From Pseudomonas paraglycinae (GTDB taxonomy: Bacteria; Pseudomonadota; Gammaproteobacteria; Pseudomonadales; Pseudomonadaceae), in assembly GCF_021601625.1 (NCBI RefSeq), contig NZ_BQHR01000010.1, positions 124,001-188,000 of the forward strand: a DNA stretch of 64,000 nucleotides. The letters run 5' to 3'. Position numbers and translations under genes: made by a program. This document shows, in pieces, positions 10,612 to 23,000 of this stretch. Below the pieces are notes generated by a model. It did not search any database. It had not been told where the DNA came from and worked only from the letters and a program-made list of their open reading frames with translations. Position 1 is the first letter of the stretch; each line of letters begins with the position of its first letter.

Positions 10612-12651
10612 TTACAGATCCAGCACCAGCGGCTGGGCACTCTGCGCCGGCACCGCGCAGCAAATCAGCACCTGCCCCTCCTCCGGCACTTCAGCCGGAG
10701 GCTGTGGATAATTCACCGCGCCGCTGATCAGCCGTGTCTTGCAGGTGCCGCACGAACCACCGCGGCAACTGAACTCCGGACGCAATCCACGGCTTTCCGC
10801 CAGCTCCAGCAAACTGCCGCCGTCGGGCTGCCAACGTGCTTCCTTGGCCGAACGCTCGAACACCACCGGTACCGATGTGGTCGCGGCGGGCAATTGCTCG
10901 ATCACGATCGCATCCGGATCGGGTTGGCGCTTGAGGGTCGAAGGGCCGAAGGTTTCGGCATGGATCTGCCCGTCCCGCACATCCAGTTCACACAGAGTGT
11001 CATAGATACCCTGGGTAAAACCGCCGGGGCCGCAGAGTACAAAGTCGACCTGATCGAAATCCTCGTCGGTCAGCAGATTGCGCAACAGATCGCCATCGAT
11101 ACGGCCACGCAGGTCGAAGTCTTTTCCTTCGACCAGATCGTCTTCCGGCTGACTTAGCACTCGCAACACTTTCACGGCATCACCGGCGTCACCGGCGTCC
11201 TCCAGCAACCGGTCCAGCTCGGCGCGAAACGGCTGGTCGGCGAGGCTGCGGGAACTCTGAACAAACAGGGTCGGACGAATCCGCCGGGTCCGCAGGCCCT
11301 GATACACCACCTCACGCAGCATCGAAAGCAACGGCGTGATGCCGACGCCGGCGGCGAGCAGCACCAGTGGCTTGCGCTCCAGTGCCGCGACGGTGAAATG
11401 TCCTTGAGGCAAGCGCGCCTCCAGCACATCGCCCACACGAATCTGTTCATGCAGATGCGTCGACACCCGACCTTCACGTTTGACGCTGATCCGGAAGAAA
11501 TCATCCGACGGCGCACCCGACAGGCTGTAGGTGCGGATGTGCACCTCGCCATCGAGGTTGAACCGCAGCGGCAGATGCTGTCCGGCGAGAAACACCGGCA
11601 GTCCTGCGCCATCGTCCGGCTCCAGATAGATCGAGCGGATGTGACGGCTTTCCATTTCGACTTTTGCCACGCGCAATGGCCGCCAGCTGTCCCCCAATGC
11701 CTTGGCCTGCAATCGTGCATCGGCCTGGGCCCAGTTGCCGGTCAGCAGGCTGGTGGGTGACATGCCGTCGAAGCGCCAGCGAAGAGCCAGCGCTGCCGGA
11801 CGCCGAACCAGTTTTTCCACCTCGAAAGTCCACAACCGTTCGGCGCCCTGGAAGGCCTCGATCTGCGGCGCCTCGAGAATGATCTCGGTGCGACCGCTGA
11901 GCTGCAACACATCGCCTGTGGAAAAGTCGATGAACAGCAAGCCGGCCAAGGGATTGAGGAGCAGGTTGCCCAACGTATTGAAGTGCAGGTTGCCGGCAAA
12001 ATCAGGGATCGTCAGGCGATTACCCTCGATCCGCACAAAACCGGGCTGACCGCCGCGGTGGGAAACATCCACCGAACGCTCACCGTCGACATCGACGTAA
12101 CTGGCGACGAAGAAAGTGTCGGCGCTTTCGATCAGCGCAATCGCGGCGTCATCGAGACTATCACGGTGTTCGGCTTTGCGGGTCTGCGGATCCGTCAGGG
12201 GGACCCGTTGGAACTGGCGCAGCTGTATGTACTGCGGACAGTTGCCGAAGGACTGATCCACCGTCAGCGCAAAACCATCCGCCCCAAGGCTGCTGATGTG
12301 ACCATTGAGCCGATTTCGCCGACGGGTGTGCAGCTCGATACCGAGCAGGCCGATCGCGGCGCCGGCCTCTAGCTGTGCCGGATCATCGGCAGCCGGCAGA
12401 CCGGCGAACTGCAGTTGCGTCGGCTCGGGAGAGTGAGCAAAGCCCGGCTCGCCCTCCAGCACACTGGCCCAGGGGCGACCTTCGGCATCCACCGCGCCGT
12501 ACAGCATGAAGGGCAATTGCTGATAGAACTGGCGGTGTTGATCCGGCATCCAGGTGCGAATCACCTTACGACCGAATTCCTCCATGCGCTCGGCAACGCC
12601 GACATGGGCCTGCAACTGTTGCTCGCCAGCGTGCCACGGTGAACGTTCCAT
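10612..12651 (-). CDS. Fusion oxidoreductase: pyridoxamine-5'-phosphate-oxidase-like domain, ferredoxin-NADP reductase-like domain and 2Fe-2S ferredoxin
   Basis: 679 aa from the ATG at 12651, with GGGGAGA upstream; a GTG one codon earlier is also possible. Three parts can be seen. Residues 1 to about 310 are a split-barrel FMN-binding, PNPOx-like region (FFVASYVDVDGERSVDVSHRGG). Residues about 330-560 are a flavin reductase with the FAD motif RTYSLSG and the nucleotide motif GVGITPLLSM. The C-terminal plant-type ferredoxin has cysteines at 629, 634, 637 and 665 (CRGGSCGTC...CC). Electrons probably flow from NAD(P)H through flavin to 2Fe-2S. The substrate is unknown. It is downstream of the GST and LysR genes on the same strand, suggesting one stress or detoxification unit. 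Confidence 0.85.
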   Translation of the reverse strand: MERSPWHAGEQQLQAHVGVAERMEEFGRKVIRTWMPDQHRQFYQQLPFMLYGAVDAEGRPWASVLEGEPGFAHSPEPTQLQFAGLPAADDPAQLEAGAAIGLLGIELHTRRRNRLNGHISSLGADGFALTVDQSFGNCPQYIQLRQFQRVPLTDPQTRKAEHRDSLDDAAIALIESADTFFVASYVDVDGERSVDVSHRGGQPGFVRIEGNRLTIPDFAGNLHFNTLGNLLLNPLAGLLFIDFSTGDVLQLSGRTEIILEAPQIEAFQGAERLWTFEVEKLVRRPAALALRWRFDGMSPTSLLTGNWAQADARLQAKALGDSWRPLRVAKVEMESRHIRSIYLEPDDGAGLPVFLAGQHLPLRFNLDGEVHIRTYSLSGAPSDDFFRISVKREGRVSTHLHEQIRVGDVLEARLPQGHFTVAALERKPLVLLAAGVGITPLLSMLREVVYQGLRTRRIRPTLFVQSSRSLADQPFRAELDRLLEDAGDAGDAVKVLRVLSQPEDDLVEGKDFDLRGRIDGDLLRNLLTDEDFDQVDFVLCGPGGFTQGIYDTLCELDVRDGQIHAETFGPSTLKRQPDPDAIVIEQLPAATTSVPVVFERSAKEARWQPDGGSLLELAESRGLRPEFSCRGGSCGTCKTRLISGAVNYPQPPAEVPEEGQVLICCAVPAQSAQPLVLDL

Positions 12652-12689
12652 CACGGTCTCTCCCCTGCGCCGTCGGCGCAGATTGAATG

Positions 12690-13316
12690 TCAGACGGTGG
12701 TTTGCAGGCCGGCAACGGTGCGTGGCATGCCGACAAAACCGGGCAGCGCCTCAATCCGCGAAAGCCAGGCGCGAACGTTAGCGTAGTCGTCCAGCGACAC
12801 ATTGCCTTCCGGCGCATGGGCGATGTAACTGTAGGCCGAGACATCGGCAATGGTCGGCTCAGTGCCGGTCAGGTACGGGGTTTTGCCCAGTTCCGCATCC
12901 ATCACCTTGAGAAAATTGTGCGCACGGGTGATGACCTCCTCGGCGTTGAACTTCGCCCCGAACACCGTGATCAAGCGTGCGGCAGCGGGCCCGAAAGCAA
13001 TCGGCCCGGCGGCGGCCGACAACCAGCGCTGCACGTGCGCGGCGCCGACCGGATCACTTGGCAGCCAGCGGCCATTGCCGTATTTCTGTGCCAGGTAGAC
13101 AAGAATCGCGTTGGAGTCCGCGAGCACCACACCATTGTCATCAATGGCCGGAACCTGGCCGAAGCTATTGATGGCCAGATATGCCGCCTGTTTATGTTCG
13201 CCCTTGGCCAGATCGACGAAGATCAGCTCGGTCGGCAGTTGCAACAGTGACAACATCAGCTCGACGCGATGGGCGTGGCCGGAACGCGGGAAGTTGTAGA
13301 GTTTGATCGCTTGCAT
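12690..13316 (-). CDS. Glutathione S-transferase family protein
   Basis: 208 aa from the ATG at 13316 ([20 protein letters not shown]), with GGAG 6 bp upstream. The open frame extends further but without a ribosome site. The N-terminal thioredoxin-like domain has the cis-Pro stretch [20 protein letters not shown], where D-S binds the gamma-glutamyl group of glutathione. The C-terminal helical domain ends [17 protein letters not shown], the conserved N-capping box of GSTs. Tyr7 or Ser12 could be the catalytic residue. It lies between the LysR gene and the oxidoreductase, all on the minus strand. The substrate is unknown. Confidence 0.85.
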   Translation of the reverse strand: MQAIKLYNFPRSGHAHRVELMLSLLQLPTELIFVDLAKGEHKQAAYLAINSFGQVPAIDDNGVVLADSNAILVYLAQKYGNGRWLPSDPVGAAHVQRWLSAAAGPIAFGPAAARLITVFGAKFNAEEVITRAHNFLKVMDAELGKTPYLTGTEPTIADVSAYSYIAHAPEGNVSLDDYANVRAWLSRIEALPGFVGMPRTVAGLQTTV

Positions 13317-13420
13317 GGTCGACTCCGCTGGATGATGGCGCCGTTCAGGATGGACGGTGGCCGTAGGAGCCATCTTCCCCTGATCGCGAAAACAACAGAA
13401 TCACCAGCAAATGCAATCCA

Positions 13421-14347
13421 TTATTTCTCTGGATGAAATAACGCAGCGTTTTTCAGCGCCGGATGCTCGCGCAGCGCCTGCACGATGAAGTCGACAAAAC
13501 TGCGTATCCGCGCCGGCGCCTTGCGCCCGCCCTGATACACCACATGGATCGGCAGAGCAGGCAGTTCAAACTCGGCGAGGACGATTTCCAGTTCGCCGGA
13601 AGCCACCTTGCCGGCCACCTGATAAGACAGCACCCGGGTCAACCCCAGACCCAACGACGCCGCTGTGATCGCAGCTTGATTGGCGGTAACCACCAGACGC
13701 GGCTCCGGTTTTACGCCAATGAGCTCACCGTTTTCCATGAATGGCCAACTGCGCTGCTGGCCGATGGCCGACGTCGCCACCACCGGCGCCCCGGCCAAGG
13801 CCTGCGGATGGGTCGGCCGGCCATGGACCGCAAAGTATTCCGGCGAACCACAAATCACCCGCCGCACCTCACCGACCCGGATCGCATGCTGATTGCTGTC
13901 CGGCAACTCGCCGATGCGCACCGCGACGTCGACGCCCTCCTCGACCATGTTCACCACCCGGTCGAGCAACAGGGCATTGATGGAAACGTCCGGGTATTGC
14001 GTCAGATAACGCGCCATTACCGGCGTGACGAACTGTTCTCCGAATAAAACTGGCGCCGTCACCGTCAACTGCCCACGGGGCTGGGTATGACTGCCGGCAG
14101 CGGAATCCTCCGCTTCCTGCACCTCGGCGAGAATTCTCCGACAGTCTTCCAGATAACGCAGACCCGCTTCGCTCAAATGCACGCTGCGGGTGGTACGGAT
14201 CAACAACTGCGTACCAATTCGCTGCTCCAGCCCCGCCACCGCCCGGGTCACGCTGGCTGCCGACAAACCCAGGCGCCGCGCGGCAGCGGAGAAGCCCTGC
14301 TCCTGGGCGACGATGGCGAAGACCTGCATTTCCTGGAAGCGATCCAT
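13421..14347 (-). CDS. LysR-family transcriptional regulator
   Basis: 308 aa. The N-terminal winged helix-turn-helix spans residues about 1-60: MDRFQEMQVFAIVAQEQGFS, then AARRLGLSAASVTRAVAGLE. It is followed by a periplasmic-binding-protein-like effector domain (about 90-295). It belongs to the large 'transporter/GST-associated' type common in proteobacteria. It is co-directional with, and 104 bp upstream of, the GST gene, which is its likely target; the effector is unknown. The glmS terminator lies just upstream of its start. Confidence 0.88.
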   Translation of the reverse strand: MDRFQEMQVFAIVAQEQGFSAAARRLGLSAASVTRAVAGLEQRIGTQLLIRTTRSVHLSEAGLRYLEDCRRILAEVQEAEDSAAGSHTQPRGQLTVTAPVLFGEQFVTPVMARYLTQYPDVSINALLLDRVVNMVEEGVDVAVRIGELPDSNQHAIRVGEVRRVICGSPEYFAVHGRPTHPQALAGAPVVATSAIGQQRSWPFMENGELIGVKPEPRLVVTANQAAITAASLGLGLTRVLSYQVAGKVASGELEIVLAEFELPALPIHVVYQGGRKAPARIRSFVDFIVQALREHPALKNAALFHPEK

Positions 14348-14365
14348 GGTGCCCTCGATCCGGAT

Positions 14366-14394
14366 AAAAAAATCGCAGCCGAAGCTGCGATTTT
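14366..14394 (-). terminator. Rho-independent terminator after glmS
   Basis: Read on the minus strand, the arms AAAATCGCAGC and GCTGCGATTTT flank a TTCG tetraloop, followed by more Ts. It lies 26 bp after the glmS stop and ends the glmR-glmS transcript before the LysR gene. Confidence 0.9.
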
Positions 14395-14410
14395 ATGGGG
14401 GTGATTCAAC

Positions 14411-14419
14411 TGTGGATAA
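14411..14419 (-). promoter_or_regulatory. DnaA box one base after the glmS stop codon
   Basis: Exact TTATCCACA when read on the minus strand. It sits between the glmS stop (14421) and its terminator. It is one of five boxes placed just behind stop codons in this window. Confidence 0.7.
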
Positions 14420-14420
14420 C

Positions 14421-16253
14421 TTATTCCACCGTTACCGACTTCGCCAGGTTACGCGGCTGATCAACGTCAGTGCCCTTGAGCACAGCAACGTAGTACGACA
14501 GCAATTGCAGCGGAATGGTGTAGAGGATCGGCGACAGGATGTCGTGGATGTGCGGCATCTGCACCACGTGGGTGCCTTCGCCGTTGGTCATCCCGGCTTT
14601 CTCGTCAGCGAACACGATCAGTTCGCCGCCGCGGGCGCGGACTTCCTGCAGGTTGGACTTGAGCTTCTCCAGCAGTTCGTTGTTCGGTGCGACGGTGACC
14701 ACCGGCATGTCGTTATCCACAAGCGCCAGCGGGCCGTGTTTCAGTTCGCCAGCCGGATAGGCTTCGGCGTGGATGTACGAGATTTCCTTGAGCTTCAAGG
14801 CCCCTTCCATCGCCACCGGGAATTGCGCGCCACGGCCCAGGAACAGGGTGTGGTTTTTCTCGGCAAACAGCTCTGCGATTTTTTCCACCGTGCTGTCCAT
14901 GGCCAGCGCTTCGCCCAGACGGGTTGGCAGACGACGCAGCTCTTCGACCAGCGTGGCTTCAACGCCTTTGCCCAAAGTACCGCGCACCTGACCCAAAGAC
15001 AGGGTCAGCAACAGCAGACCGACCAGTTGCGTAGTGAAAGCTTTGGTCGAAGCCACGCCGATTTCGCGACCGGCCTGGGTCAGCAGAGTCAGGTCGGATT
15101 CGCGCACCAGCGAACTGATCCCAACGTTGCAGATCGCCAGGCTACCGAGGAAGCCCAGTTCCTTGGCGTTGCGCAGCGCAGCCAGGGTGTCGGCGGTTTC
15201 GCCGGACTGGGAAATGGTGACGAACAGGGTGTCCGGCTGCACCACTACCTTGCGGTAGCGGAACTCGCTGGCGACTTCGACCTGGCATGGAATGCCGGCC
15301 AGCTCTTCGAGCCAGTAACGGGCAACCATGCCGGCGTGGTAGCTGGTGCCGCACGCCACGATCTGCACGTTGCGCACTTTGGCGAACAGTTCGGCCGCTT
15401 GCGGGCCAAACGCCTGCACCAGCACCTGATCCGAACTCAATCGACCTTCCAGGGTGCGCTGCACCACGGATGGCTGCTCGTGGATTTCCTTGAGCATGTA
15501 GTGACGGAACTCGCCTTTGTCGGCGGCTTCGGCGCCATCGGTGTACTGGACGGTCTGGCGCTCGACGGCTTTGCCGCTCACGTCCCAGATCTGCACCTTG
15601 TCACGCTGGATTTCGGCGATATCGCCCTCTTCCAGGTACATGAAACGGTCGGTGACCTGACGCAGGGCCAGTTGGTCGGAAGCGAGGAAGTTCTCGCCCA
15701 GGCCCAGACCGATCACCAGCGGGCTGCCGCTGCGGGCTGCGACCAGTCGATCCGGCTGCTGTGCGTGGATAACCGCCAGACCGTAGGCGCCATGCAGTTC
15801 CTTGACCGCGGCCTTCAGGGCGTCGGTCAGGTCCGGCAGATTTTTGAGCTTTTCAGTCAGCAGGTGGGCGATGACTTCGGTGTCGGTGTCCGAGGTGAAC
15901 ACGTAGCCCAGCGCCTTGAGTTGTTCACGCAGCGCCTCATGGTTTTCGATGATGCCGTTGTGCACGACGGCAACGTCACCGGAGAAATGCGGGTGGGCAT
16001 TGCGCTCGCTCGGCGCACCGTGAGTGGCCCAACGGGTGTGGGCAATGCCGAGACGGCCTACCAGCGGATGTTCGGCAAGCGCCGCGTCGAGTTCGCTGAC
16101 CTTGCCCACACGACGGGTGCGTTCCAGAGTGCCGTCATTGGTGTACACCGCCACACCGGCGCTGTCATAACCCCGGTATTCGAGGCGCTTGAGGCCTTCG
16201 ACCAGAATGGCGGTGATGTTACGTTCAGCTACCGCGCCGACAATTCCACACAT
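14421..16253 (-). CDS. glmS: Glutamine-fructose-6-phosphate aminotransferase (isomerizing)
   Basis: 610 aa. It makes glucosamine-6-phosphate from fructose-6-phosphate and glutamine, the first step to UDP-GlcNAc for peptidoglycan and LPS. The start at 16253 gives [11 protein letters not shown], so Cys2 becomes the N-terminal nucleophile of the glutaminase domain after Met removal; the open frame extends 10 codons further but that would block catalysis. Two SIS sugar-isomerase domains follow ([18 protein letters not shown]). The C-terminus is [13 protein letters not shown], as is standard. It is 2 bp downstream of glmR. No glmS ribozyme is expected in Pseudomonas and none is evident. Confidence 0.97.
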   Translation of the reverse strand: MCGIVGAVAERNITAILVEGLKRLEYRGYDSAGVAVYTNDGTLERTRRVGKVSELDAALAEHPLVGRLGIAHTRWATHGAPSERNAHPHFSGDVAVVHNGIIENHEALREQLKALGYVFTSDTDTEVIAHLLTEKLKNLPDLTDALKAAVKELHGAYGLAVIHAQQPDRLVAARSGSPLVIGLGLGENFLASDQLALRQVTDRFMYLEEGDIAEIQRDKVQIWDVSGKAVERQTVQYTDGAEAADKGEFRHYMLKEIHEQPSVVQRTLEGRLSSDQVLVQAFGPQAAELFAKVRNVQIVACGTSYHAGMVARYWLEELAGIPCQVEVASEFRYRKVVVQPDTLFVTISQSGETADTLAALRNAKELGFLGSLAICNVGISSLVRESDLTLLTQAGREIGVASTKAFTTQLVGLLLLTLSLGQVRGTLGKGVEATLVEELRRLPTRLGEALAMDSTVEKIAELFAEKNHTLFLGRGAQFPVAMEGALKLKEISYIHAEAYPAGELKHGPLALVDNDMPVVTVAPNNELLEKLKSNLQEVRARGGELIVFADEKAGMTNGEGTHVVQMPHIHDILSPILYTIPLQLLSYYVAVLKGTDVDQPRNLAKSVTVE

Positions 16254-16255
16254 GC

Positions 16256-17032
16256 TTATTTCTCCTGACTGACAGTCGCGCAAATCAAGTTGATACCGCG
16301 AGCCTGAATCTGAGCGCGTGCCTCAAGGGGCAGGCGATCATCGGTAATTAGGGTATGGACGCTGCTCCATGGCAGCTCCAGGTTGGGAATCTTGCGGCCG
16401 ATCTTGTCGGCCTCGACCATCACGATCACTTCCCGCGCCACTTCCGCCATCACCCGGCTCAGGCCGAGCAGCTCATTGAAAGTGGTGGTGCCGCGCACCA
16501 GGTCGATGCCATCGGCACCAATAAACAACTGATCGAAGTCGTAAGAGCGTAGTACCTGCTCGGCGACCTGGCCCTGAAAGGATTCCGAGTGGGGATCCCA
16601 CGTACCGCCGGTCATCAGCAGTACCGGCTCGTGTTCGAGCTCGCTCAGGGCGTTGGCCACGTGCAGGGAATTGGTCATCACCACCAGGCCTGGCTGCTGG
16701 CCAAGCTCGGGAATCATGGCGGCGGTGGTGCTGCCGCTGTCGATGATGATGCGGGCGTGCTCGCGGATGCGTGTAACCGCGGCGCGGGCAATCGCCTGTT
16801 TGTATTTGGAAACGTTCTGACTGACGTCTGCCACCAACTCTTGAGGCATGGTGATCGCTCCCCCGTAACGGCGCAGCAACAGACCGTGACTTTCCAGAGC
16901 AGCGAGATCCTTGCGAATCGTAACTTCCGAAGTTTCGAAGCGCTTGGCCAGTTCGTCCACACTCACTTCGCCCTGCTCATTAAGCAAAGCCAGAATGTTG
17001 TGACGACGCTGAGGTGTGTTGCGTTTCGACAT
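16256..17032 (-). CDS. glmR: DeoR-family transcriptional regulator of the glmS locus
   Basis: 258 aa. The N-terminal DeoR helix-turn-helix is [20 protein letters not shown] followed by [20 protein letters not shown] (residues about 8-50). The C-terminal DeoRC sugar-phosphate sensor domain has [14 protein letters not shown]. It is immediately upstream of glmS, with 2 bp between genes, the arrangement known as glmR-glmS in Pseudomonas. It probably responds to a hexosamine phosphate and controls glmS. The ligand is inferred. Confidence 0.88.
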   Translation of the reverse strand: MSKRNTPQRRHNILALLNEQGEVSVDELAKRFETSEVTIRKDLAALESHGLLLRRYGGAITMPQELVADVSQNVSKYKQAIARAAVTRIREHARIIIDSGSTTAAMIPELGQQPGLVVMTNSLHVANALSELEHEPVLLMTGGTWDPHSESFQGQVAEQVLRSYDFDQLFIGADGIDLVRGTTTFNELLGLSRVMAEVAREVIVMVEADKIGRKIPNLELPWSSVHTLITDDRLPLEARAQIQARGINLICATVSQEK

Positions 17033-17111
17033 GGCTGATTAAGTTTCGATTCGAAAGATAACGGAAGCAATCAAAACCTATCAGCTGCAAATCGTCAAGA
17101 CGTGCCCAATA

Positions 17112-17138
17112 AAAAAGACCGCCGGCGGCGGTCTTTTT
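17112..17138 (-). terminator. Rho-independent terminator after glmU
   Basis: AAAAAGACCGCC and GGCGGTCTTTTT arms around GGC, with Ts on both strands, so it may work in both directions. It lies between the glmU stop and the start of glmR. Confidence 0.88.
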
Positions 17139-17152
17139 CATACATCGAGCAT

Positions 17153-17161
17153 TGTGGATAA
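17153..17161 (-). promoter_or_regulatory. DnaA box one base after the glmU stop codon
   Basis: Exact TTATCCACA on the minus strand, between the glmU stop (17163) and its terminator. This is the same stop-box-terminator arrangement as at glmS. Another exact box lies inside glmU at 17242-17250. Confidence 0.7.
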
Positions 17162-17162
17162 C

Positions 17163-18530
17163 TCAGCTCCTCTTGATCTTCTCAGGCCGCTTCCAGCCAT
17201 CGATGTTCTTCTGCCGTGCCCGACCAACCGCCAACTGCGCGTTATCCACATTCTGGGTAATGGTCGAACCGGCCGCAGTGGTTGCACCGGCGGAGATATC
17301 CACAGGTGCGACCAGCGAGTTGTTGGAGCCGATGAACACATCTTCGCCCAACACGGTTTTCCACTTGTTGGCGCCATCGTAGTTGCAGGTGATGGTGCCG
17401 GCGCCGATATTGGTGCGCGCACCGATCTCGGCGTCACCAAGGTATGTCAGGTGTCCGGCCTTGGCGCCCTCGCCCAAGCGGGCATTTTTCAGTTCGACGA
17501 AGTTACCCACATGGGCGCGGGCCTCAAGCACAGTGCCCGGACGCAGACGGGCAAACGGGCCGGCATCGCTGCCTTCACCCAACACTGCGCCTTCAATATG
17601 ACTGTTGGCCTTGATCACCACGCCTTTGCGCAGGGTGCTGTCCTTGATCACGCAGTTCGGGCCGATGACCACGTTGTCCTCAATGACGACCTTGCCTTCG
17701 AAAATCACGTTGATATCGATCAGCACGTCGCGACCGACGGTCACTTCACCACGTACATCAAACCGGGCCGGATCGCGAAGAGTGACACCCTGAGCCATCA
17801 GGCGACGACCGGCGCGCAACTGATAATGACGCTCCAGCTCGGAGAGCTGTTTGCGATCGTTGGCGCCCTGCACTTCCATCGGGTCGTGCGGTTGTTCGGT
17901 GGCGACAGTCAGGCCGTCGTTGACTGCCATCTCGATCACGTCGGTCAAGTAATACTCGCCCTGCGCGTTGTTGTTCGACAGGCGACTCATCCAGTCCGCC
18001 AGGCGGTTGGCCGGCACAGCCAGGATGCCGGTATTGCCTTCGGTGATCGCCCGTTGTGCTTCGCTGGCGTCTTTGTGCTCAACGATGGCGGCCACCTTGC
18101 CGTCGGCGTCGCGCACGATGCGGCCATAACCGGTGGGGTCGTCCAGTTCGACGGTGAGCAGACCCATTTGCCCCGGTACAACGTGCTTGAGCAGACGCTG
18201 CAAGGTCTCGACCTCGATCAACGGCACGTCACCGTAGAGAATCAGTACGGTATCGGCCGTAATGAACGGAACAGCCTGGGCCGTGGCGTGGCCGGTGCCC
18301 AGCTGCTTGTCCTGCAACACGAAGTTCAGGTCGTCTGCGGCCAGACGTTCGCGTACTACATCCGCACCATGGCCGATGACGACATGGATGCGCTGTGGAT
18401 CAAGTTGACGGGCGCTGTGGATAACATGACCGAGCATGGAGTCGCCGGCAATCGGGTGCAGCACTTTTGGCAGCGCGGAACGCATGCGGGTGCCTTGACC
18501 GGCCGCGAGGATAACGATTTCAAGAGACAT
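17163..18530 (-). CDS. glmU: Bifunctional UDP-N-acetylglucosamine pyrophosphorylase / glucosamine-1-phosphate N-acetyltransferase
   Basis: 455 aa, full length. The N-terminal uridylyltransferase has [20 protein letters not shown] (residues about 7-26). The C-terminal left-handed beta helix has hexapeptide repeats ([27 protein letters not shown]) and the acetyl-CoA site. It completes UDP-GlcNAc synthesis begun by GlmS. It lies between the atp operon and glmR with its own terminator. An exact DnaA box at 18416-18424 is inside the 5' part of the gene. Confidence 0.97.
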   Translation of the reverse strand: MSLEIVILAAGQGTRMRSALPKVLHPIAGDSMLGHVIHSARQLDPQRIHVVIGHGADVVRERLAADDLNFVLQDKQLGTGHATAQAVPFITADTVLILYGDVPLIEVETLQRLLKHVVPGQMGLLTVELDDPTGYGRIVRDADGKVAAIVEHKDASEAQRAITEGNTGILAVPANRLADWMSRLSNNNAQGEYYLTDVIEMAVNDGLTVATEQPHDPMEVQGANDRKQLSELERHYQLRAGRRLMAQGVTLRDPARFDVRGEVTVGRDVLIDINVIFEGKVVIEDNVVIGPNCVIKDSTLRKGVVIKANSHIEGAVLGEGSDAGPFARLRPGTVLEARAHVGNFVELKNARLGEGAKAGHLTYLGDAEIGARTNIGAGTITCNYDGANKWKTVLGEDVFIGSNNSLVAPVDISAGATTAAGSTITQNVDNAQLAVGRARQKNIDGWKRPEKIKRS

Positions 18531-18590
18531 GACTGGCTACCAATCCTGGGTGGTCAGCAACTGCGACCGGGTTTCGGGAATTCTGAAAAG

Positions 18591-18620
18591 AAAAAAGGGT
18601 AGCCGAGGCTACCCTTTTTT
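18591..18620 (-). terminator. Rho-independent terminator of the ATP synthase operon
   Basis: Arms AAAAAAGGGTAGC and GCTACCCTTTTTT with a four-base loop, 29 bp past the atpC stop. It separates the atp operon from glmU. Confidence 0.92.
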
Positions 18621-18648
18621 ATCAATCGCACAACAAGTGGCTGACGGA

Positions 18649-19074
18649 TTAACCGCCAAACTTCTTGCGGATCTGCTGGACGGTGCGCAGCTGAGCTGCA
18701 GCCTCGGCCAGACGTGCGGATGCAGCTCCGTAGTCGAAATCTGCGCTCTTCTCATGCAGAGCAGCTTCGGCAGCCTTGAGAGCTGCTTGAGCCTGAGCTT
18801 CATCCAGGTCGGCGGCACGTTGCACGGTATCGGCAAGCACCTTGACCATGTTCGGCTGAACCTCGAGGAAACCACCGGAGATGTAGAACACCTCGGCTTC
18901 CCCGCCTTGCTTGATCAGGCGGATCGGACCTGGCTTCAGATTAGTGATCAGCGGCGCGTGGCCCAGAGCGATACCAAGATCACCCAGAGCACCGTGCGCA
19001 ATCACCATCTCGACCAGGCCGGAAAAGATTTCTCCTTCCGCGCTGACGATGTCGCAATGGACTGTCATAGCCAT
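18649..19074 (-). CDS. atpC: ATP synthase F1 subunit epsilon
   Basis: 141 aa. Part of the central stalk, which couples rotation to catalysis and can inhibit ATP hydrolysis. The N-terminal beta sandwich starts [19 protein letters not shown]. The C-terminal two-helix hairpin is rich in Ala, Glu and Arg. It is the last gene of the atpIBEFHAGDC operon, 45 bp after atpD, and is followed by a strong terminator. Confidence 0.97.
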   Translation of the reverse strand: MAMTVHCDIVSAEGEIFSGLVEMVIAHGALGDLGIALGHAPLITNLKPGPIRLIKQGGEAEVFYISGGFLEVQPNMVKVLADTVQRAADLDEAQAQAALKAAEAALHEKSADFDYGAASARLAEAAAQLRTVQQIRKKFGG

Positions 19075-19119
19075 CTGATTGCCTCAACCTAAATTAGCGC
19101 CCGTTGCCGGGCGCCTGGA

Positions 19120-20523
<1,404 letters not shown>

Positions 20524-21384
20524 TTAAACCGCGGCAGCGCCGCCGACGATTTCCGAGATCTCTTGGGTGATCGCAGCCTGACGCGCCTTGTTGTAGATCA
20601 GCTGCAAATCGCTGATCAAATCACCGGCGTTGTCGGTAGCGTTCTTCATCGCGATCATCCGCGCAGCCTGTTCAGCCGCGTTGTTCTCGACCACCGCCTG
20701 GTACACCTGCGACTCCACGTAACGCACCATCAAGCCGTCAAGCAGCTCTTTGGCGTCTGGTTCGTAGAGGTAGTCCCAGTGGTGCTTGAGTTCCTGATCC
20801 GGGGTCGCCACCAGTGGAATCAACTGCTCCACGGTAGGCTGTTGCGTCATGGTGTTGATGAACTTGTTGGATACCACGGACAGGCGGTCAATACGGCCGT
20901 CCAGGTAGGCATCCAGCATCACCTTGACGCTGCCGATCAGATCATTGATCGACGGCTCTTCACCCAGGTGGCTGATAGCTGCAACGACGTTACCGCCGAA
21001 GTTGCGGAAAAAGGCCGCACCCTTGCTACCAACGACACACAGATCGATCTCGACGCCGTTTTCGCGGTTTACCGCCATGTCCTTGACCAGGGCCTTGAAC
21101 AGGTTGGTGTTCAAGCCGCCGCACAGACCACGGTCACTGCTCACGACGACATAACCGACGCGCTTTACTTCGCGATCGATCATGAACGGGTGGCGGTATT
21201 CCGGGTTGGCGTTGGCCAGATGCCCAATTACCTGGCGGATACGCTCCGCATAAGGACGGCTAGCAGCCATGCGCATTTGTGCCTTGCGCATTTTGCTGAC
21301 CGCCACTTTTTCCATGGCGCTGGTAATTTTTTGCGTGCTTTTGATGCTCGCAATCTTACTGCGAATCTCTTTTGCGCCTGCCAT
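20524..21384 (-). CDS. atpG: ATP synthase F1 subunit gamma
   Basis: 286 aa rotor shaft. It has the conserved start [20 protein letters not shown] with the two-helix coiled coil, the [10 protein letters not shown] motif near residue 88, and the C-terminal helix ending [15 protein letters not shown]. It sits between atpA (50 bp) and atpD (27 bp). Confidence 0.98.
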   Translation of the reverse strand: MAGAKEIRSKIASIKSTQKITSAMEKVAVSKMRKAQMRMAASRPYAERIRQVIGHLANANPEYRHPFMIDREVKRVGYVVVSSDRGLCGGLNTNLFKALVKDMAVNRENGVEIDLCVVGSKGAAFFRNFGGNVVAAISHLGEEPSINDLIGSVKVMLDAYLDGRIDRLSVVSNKFINTMTQQPTVEQLIPLVATPDQELKHHWDYLYEPDAKELLDGLMVRYVESQVYQAVVENNAAEQAARMIAMKNATDNAGDLISDLQLIYNKARQAAITQEISEIVGGAAAV

Positions 21385-21434
21385 GTAACACCTATCAGGT
21401 TAGCAAGCGGGAGCCTTGCGGCTCCCGCTGCGGC

Positions 21435-22979
21435 TTACCAGGTTTGGGTGGCCTTGAACTTCTCGATACCAGCCTTCAGGCCAGCGTCGATTTCGTCATT
21501 GAAGTCACCTTTAACGTTGATCTTCGCCATCAAGTCGGCGTGATCGCGGTTGAAGAAAGCAATCAGCGCTTGTTCGAAGCTGCCGATCTTGGCGATTTCA
21601 ATGTCAGTCAGGAACCCACGCTCAGCGGCATACAGCGACAGCGCCATGTCAGCGATCGACATCGGTGCGTATTGCTTCTGCTTCATCAGCTCGGTAACGC
21701 GCTGACCATGCTCAAGTTGCTTGCGGGTCGCTTCGTCCAGGTCAGAAGCGAACTGGGCGAATGCCGCCAGTTCACGGTACTGAGCCAGAGCGGTACGGAT
21801 ACCACCGGACAGCTTCTTGATGATCTTGGTCTGAGCGGCACCACCCACACGGGATACCGAAACACCGGCGTTCACTGCAGGGCGGATGCCCGAGTTGAAC
21901 ATGGCCGATTCCAGGAAGATCTGACCGTCGGTGATGGAAATCACGTTGGTCGGAACGAACGCGGAAACGTCGCCAGCCTGGGTTTCGATGATCGGCAGTG
22001 CGGTCAGGGAACCGGTTTTGCCGGTCACTGCGCCGTTGGTGAACTTCTCTACGTACTCTTCCGAAACGCGGGATGCGCGCTCCAGCAGACGGGAGTGGAG
22101 ATAGAACACGTCGCCTGGGTAAGCTTCACGGCCTGGTGGACGGCGCAGCAGCAGGGAAATCTGGCGGTAAGCCACTGCTTGCTTGGACAGATCGTCATAA
22201 ACGATCAGCGCGTCTTCACCGCGGTCGCGGAAGAATTCACCCATGGTGCAACCGGAGTACGGAGCCAGGAATTGCAGTGCTGCAGATTCCGAAGCGCTCG
22301 CTGCAACGATGATGGTGTTAGCCAGTGCACCGTTTTCTTCCAGTTTGCGAACCACGTTGGCGATGGTCGATTGCTTCTGACCGATTGCCACGTAGACGCA
22401 GAAAATGCCGCTGTCTTTCTGGTTGATGATCGCGTCGATCGCCAGAGCGGTTTTACCGATCTGACGGTCACCGATGATCAGCTCACGCTGGCCACGGCCG
22501 ACAGGGATCATGGCATCGACAGCCTTGTAGCCAGTCTGTACAGGCTGGTCTACCGACTTACGCCAGATCACGCCCGGAGCAACTTTCTCGACCGCGTCGG
22601 TCTCGGTGTTGCCCAGTGGACCTTTGCCGTCAACAGGGTTACCCAGTGCGTCGACAACGCGACCCAGCAGTTCCTTACCAACCGGAACCTCGAGGATGCG
22701 GCCGGTGCACTTGGCGCTCATGCCTTCAGCCAGACTGGTGTATGCGCCCAGTACAACGGCACCTACGGAGTCTTGCTCCAGGTTGAGGGCCATACCGTAG
22801 ACGCCGCCCGGAAACTCGATCATCTCGCCGTACATGACGTCGGCCAGACCGTGAATCCGCACGATACCGTCAGATACGCTGACGACAGTGCCTTCGTTAC
22901 GGGCTTGGGAGGTCACATCGAGCTTTTCGATGCGGCCCTTGATAATTTCACTTATTTCGGAAGGATTGAGTTGCTGCAT
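21435..22979 (-). CDS. atpA: ATP synthase F1 subunit alpha
   Basis: 514 aa. Walker [10 protein letters not shown] is near residues 170-178. The arginine finger region is [10 protein letters not shown], and the N-terminus [14 protein letters not shown] contacts the peripheral stalk. It lies 21 bp after atpH. The large antisense open frame over this gene is a composition shadow. Confidence 0.98.
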   Translation of the reverse strand: MQQLNPSEISEIIKGRIEKLDVTSQARNEGTVVSVSDGIVRIHGLADVMYGEMIEFPGGVYGMALNLEQDSVGAVVLGAYTSLAEGMSAKCTGRILEVPVGKELLGRVVDALGNPVDGKGPLGNTETDAVEKVAPGVIWRKSVDQPVQTGYKAVDAMIPVGRGQRELIIGDRQIGKTALAIDAIINQKDSGIFCVYVAIGQKQSTIANVVRKLEENGALANTIIVAASASESAALQFLAPYSGCTMGEFFRDRGEDALIVYDDLSKQAVAYRQISLLLRRPPGREAYPGDVFYLHSRLLERASRVSEEYVEKFTNGAVTGKTGSLTALPIIETQAGDVSAFVPTNVISITDGQIFLESAMFNSGIRPAVNAGVSVSRVGGAAQTKIIKKLSGGIRTALAQYRELAAFAQFASDLDEATRKQLEHGQRVTELMKQKQYAPMSIADMALSLYAAERGFLTDIEIAKIGSFEQALIAFFNRDHADLMAKINVKGDFNDEIDAGLKAGIEKFKATQTW

Positions 22980-23000
22980 TGCTCTGCTGCCCCTTCAAAC

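Noticed and set aside
13350-13400. REP-like sequence (CCGTAGGAGCCATC) between the GST and LysR genes
   Set aside because: It resembles part of Pseudomonas REP elements but lacks the inverted partner, and only one copy was seen.
14585-14610. CACGTG-centred near-palindrome in glmS as a possible parS
   Set aside because: It has only about 10 of 16 matches and follows ordinary glmS codons.
14190-16268. 692-codon open frame on the plus strand
   Set aside because: It is wholly antisense to glmS and driven by GC-rich third positions. The translation shows no family motif.
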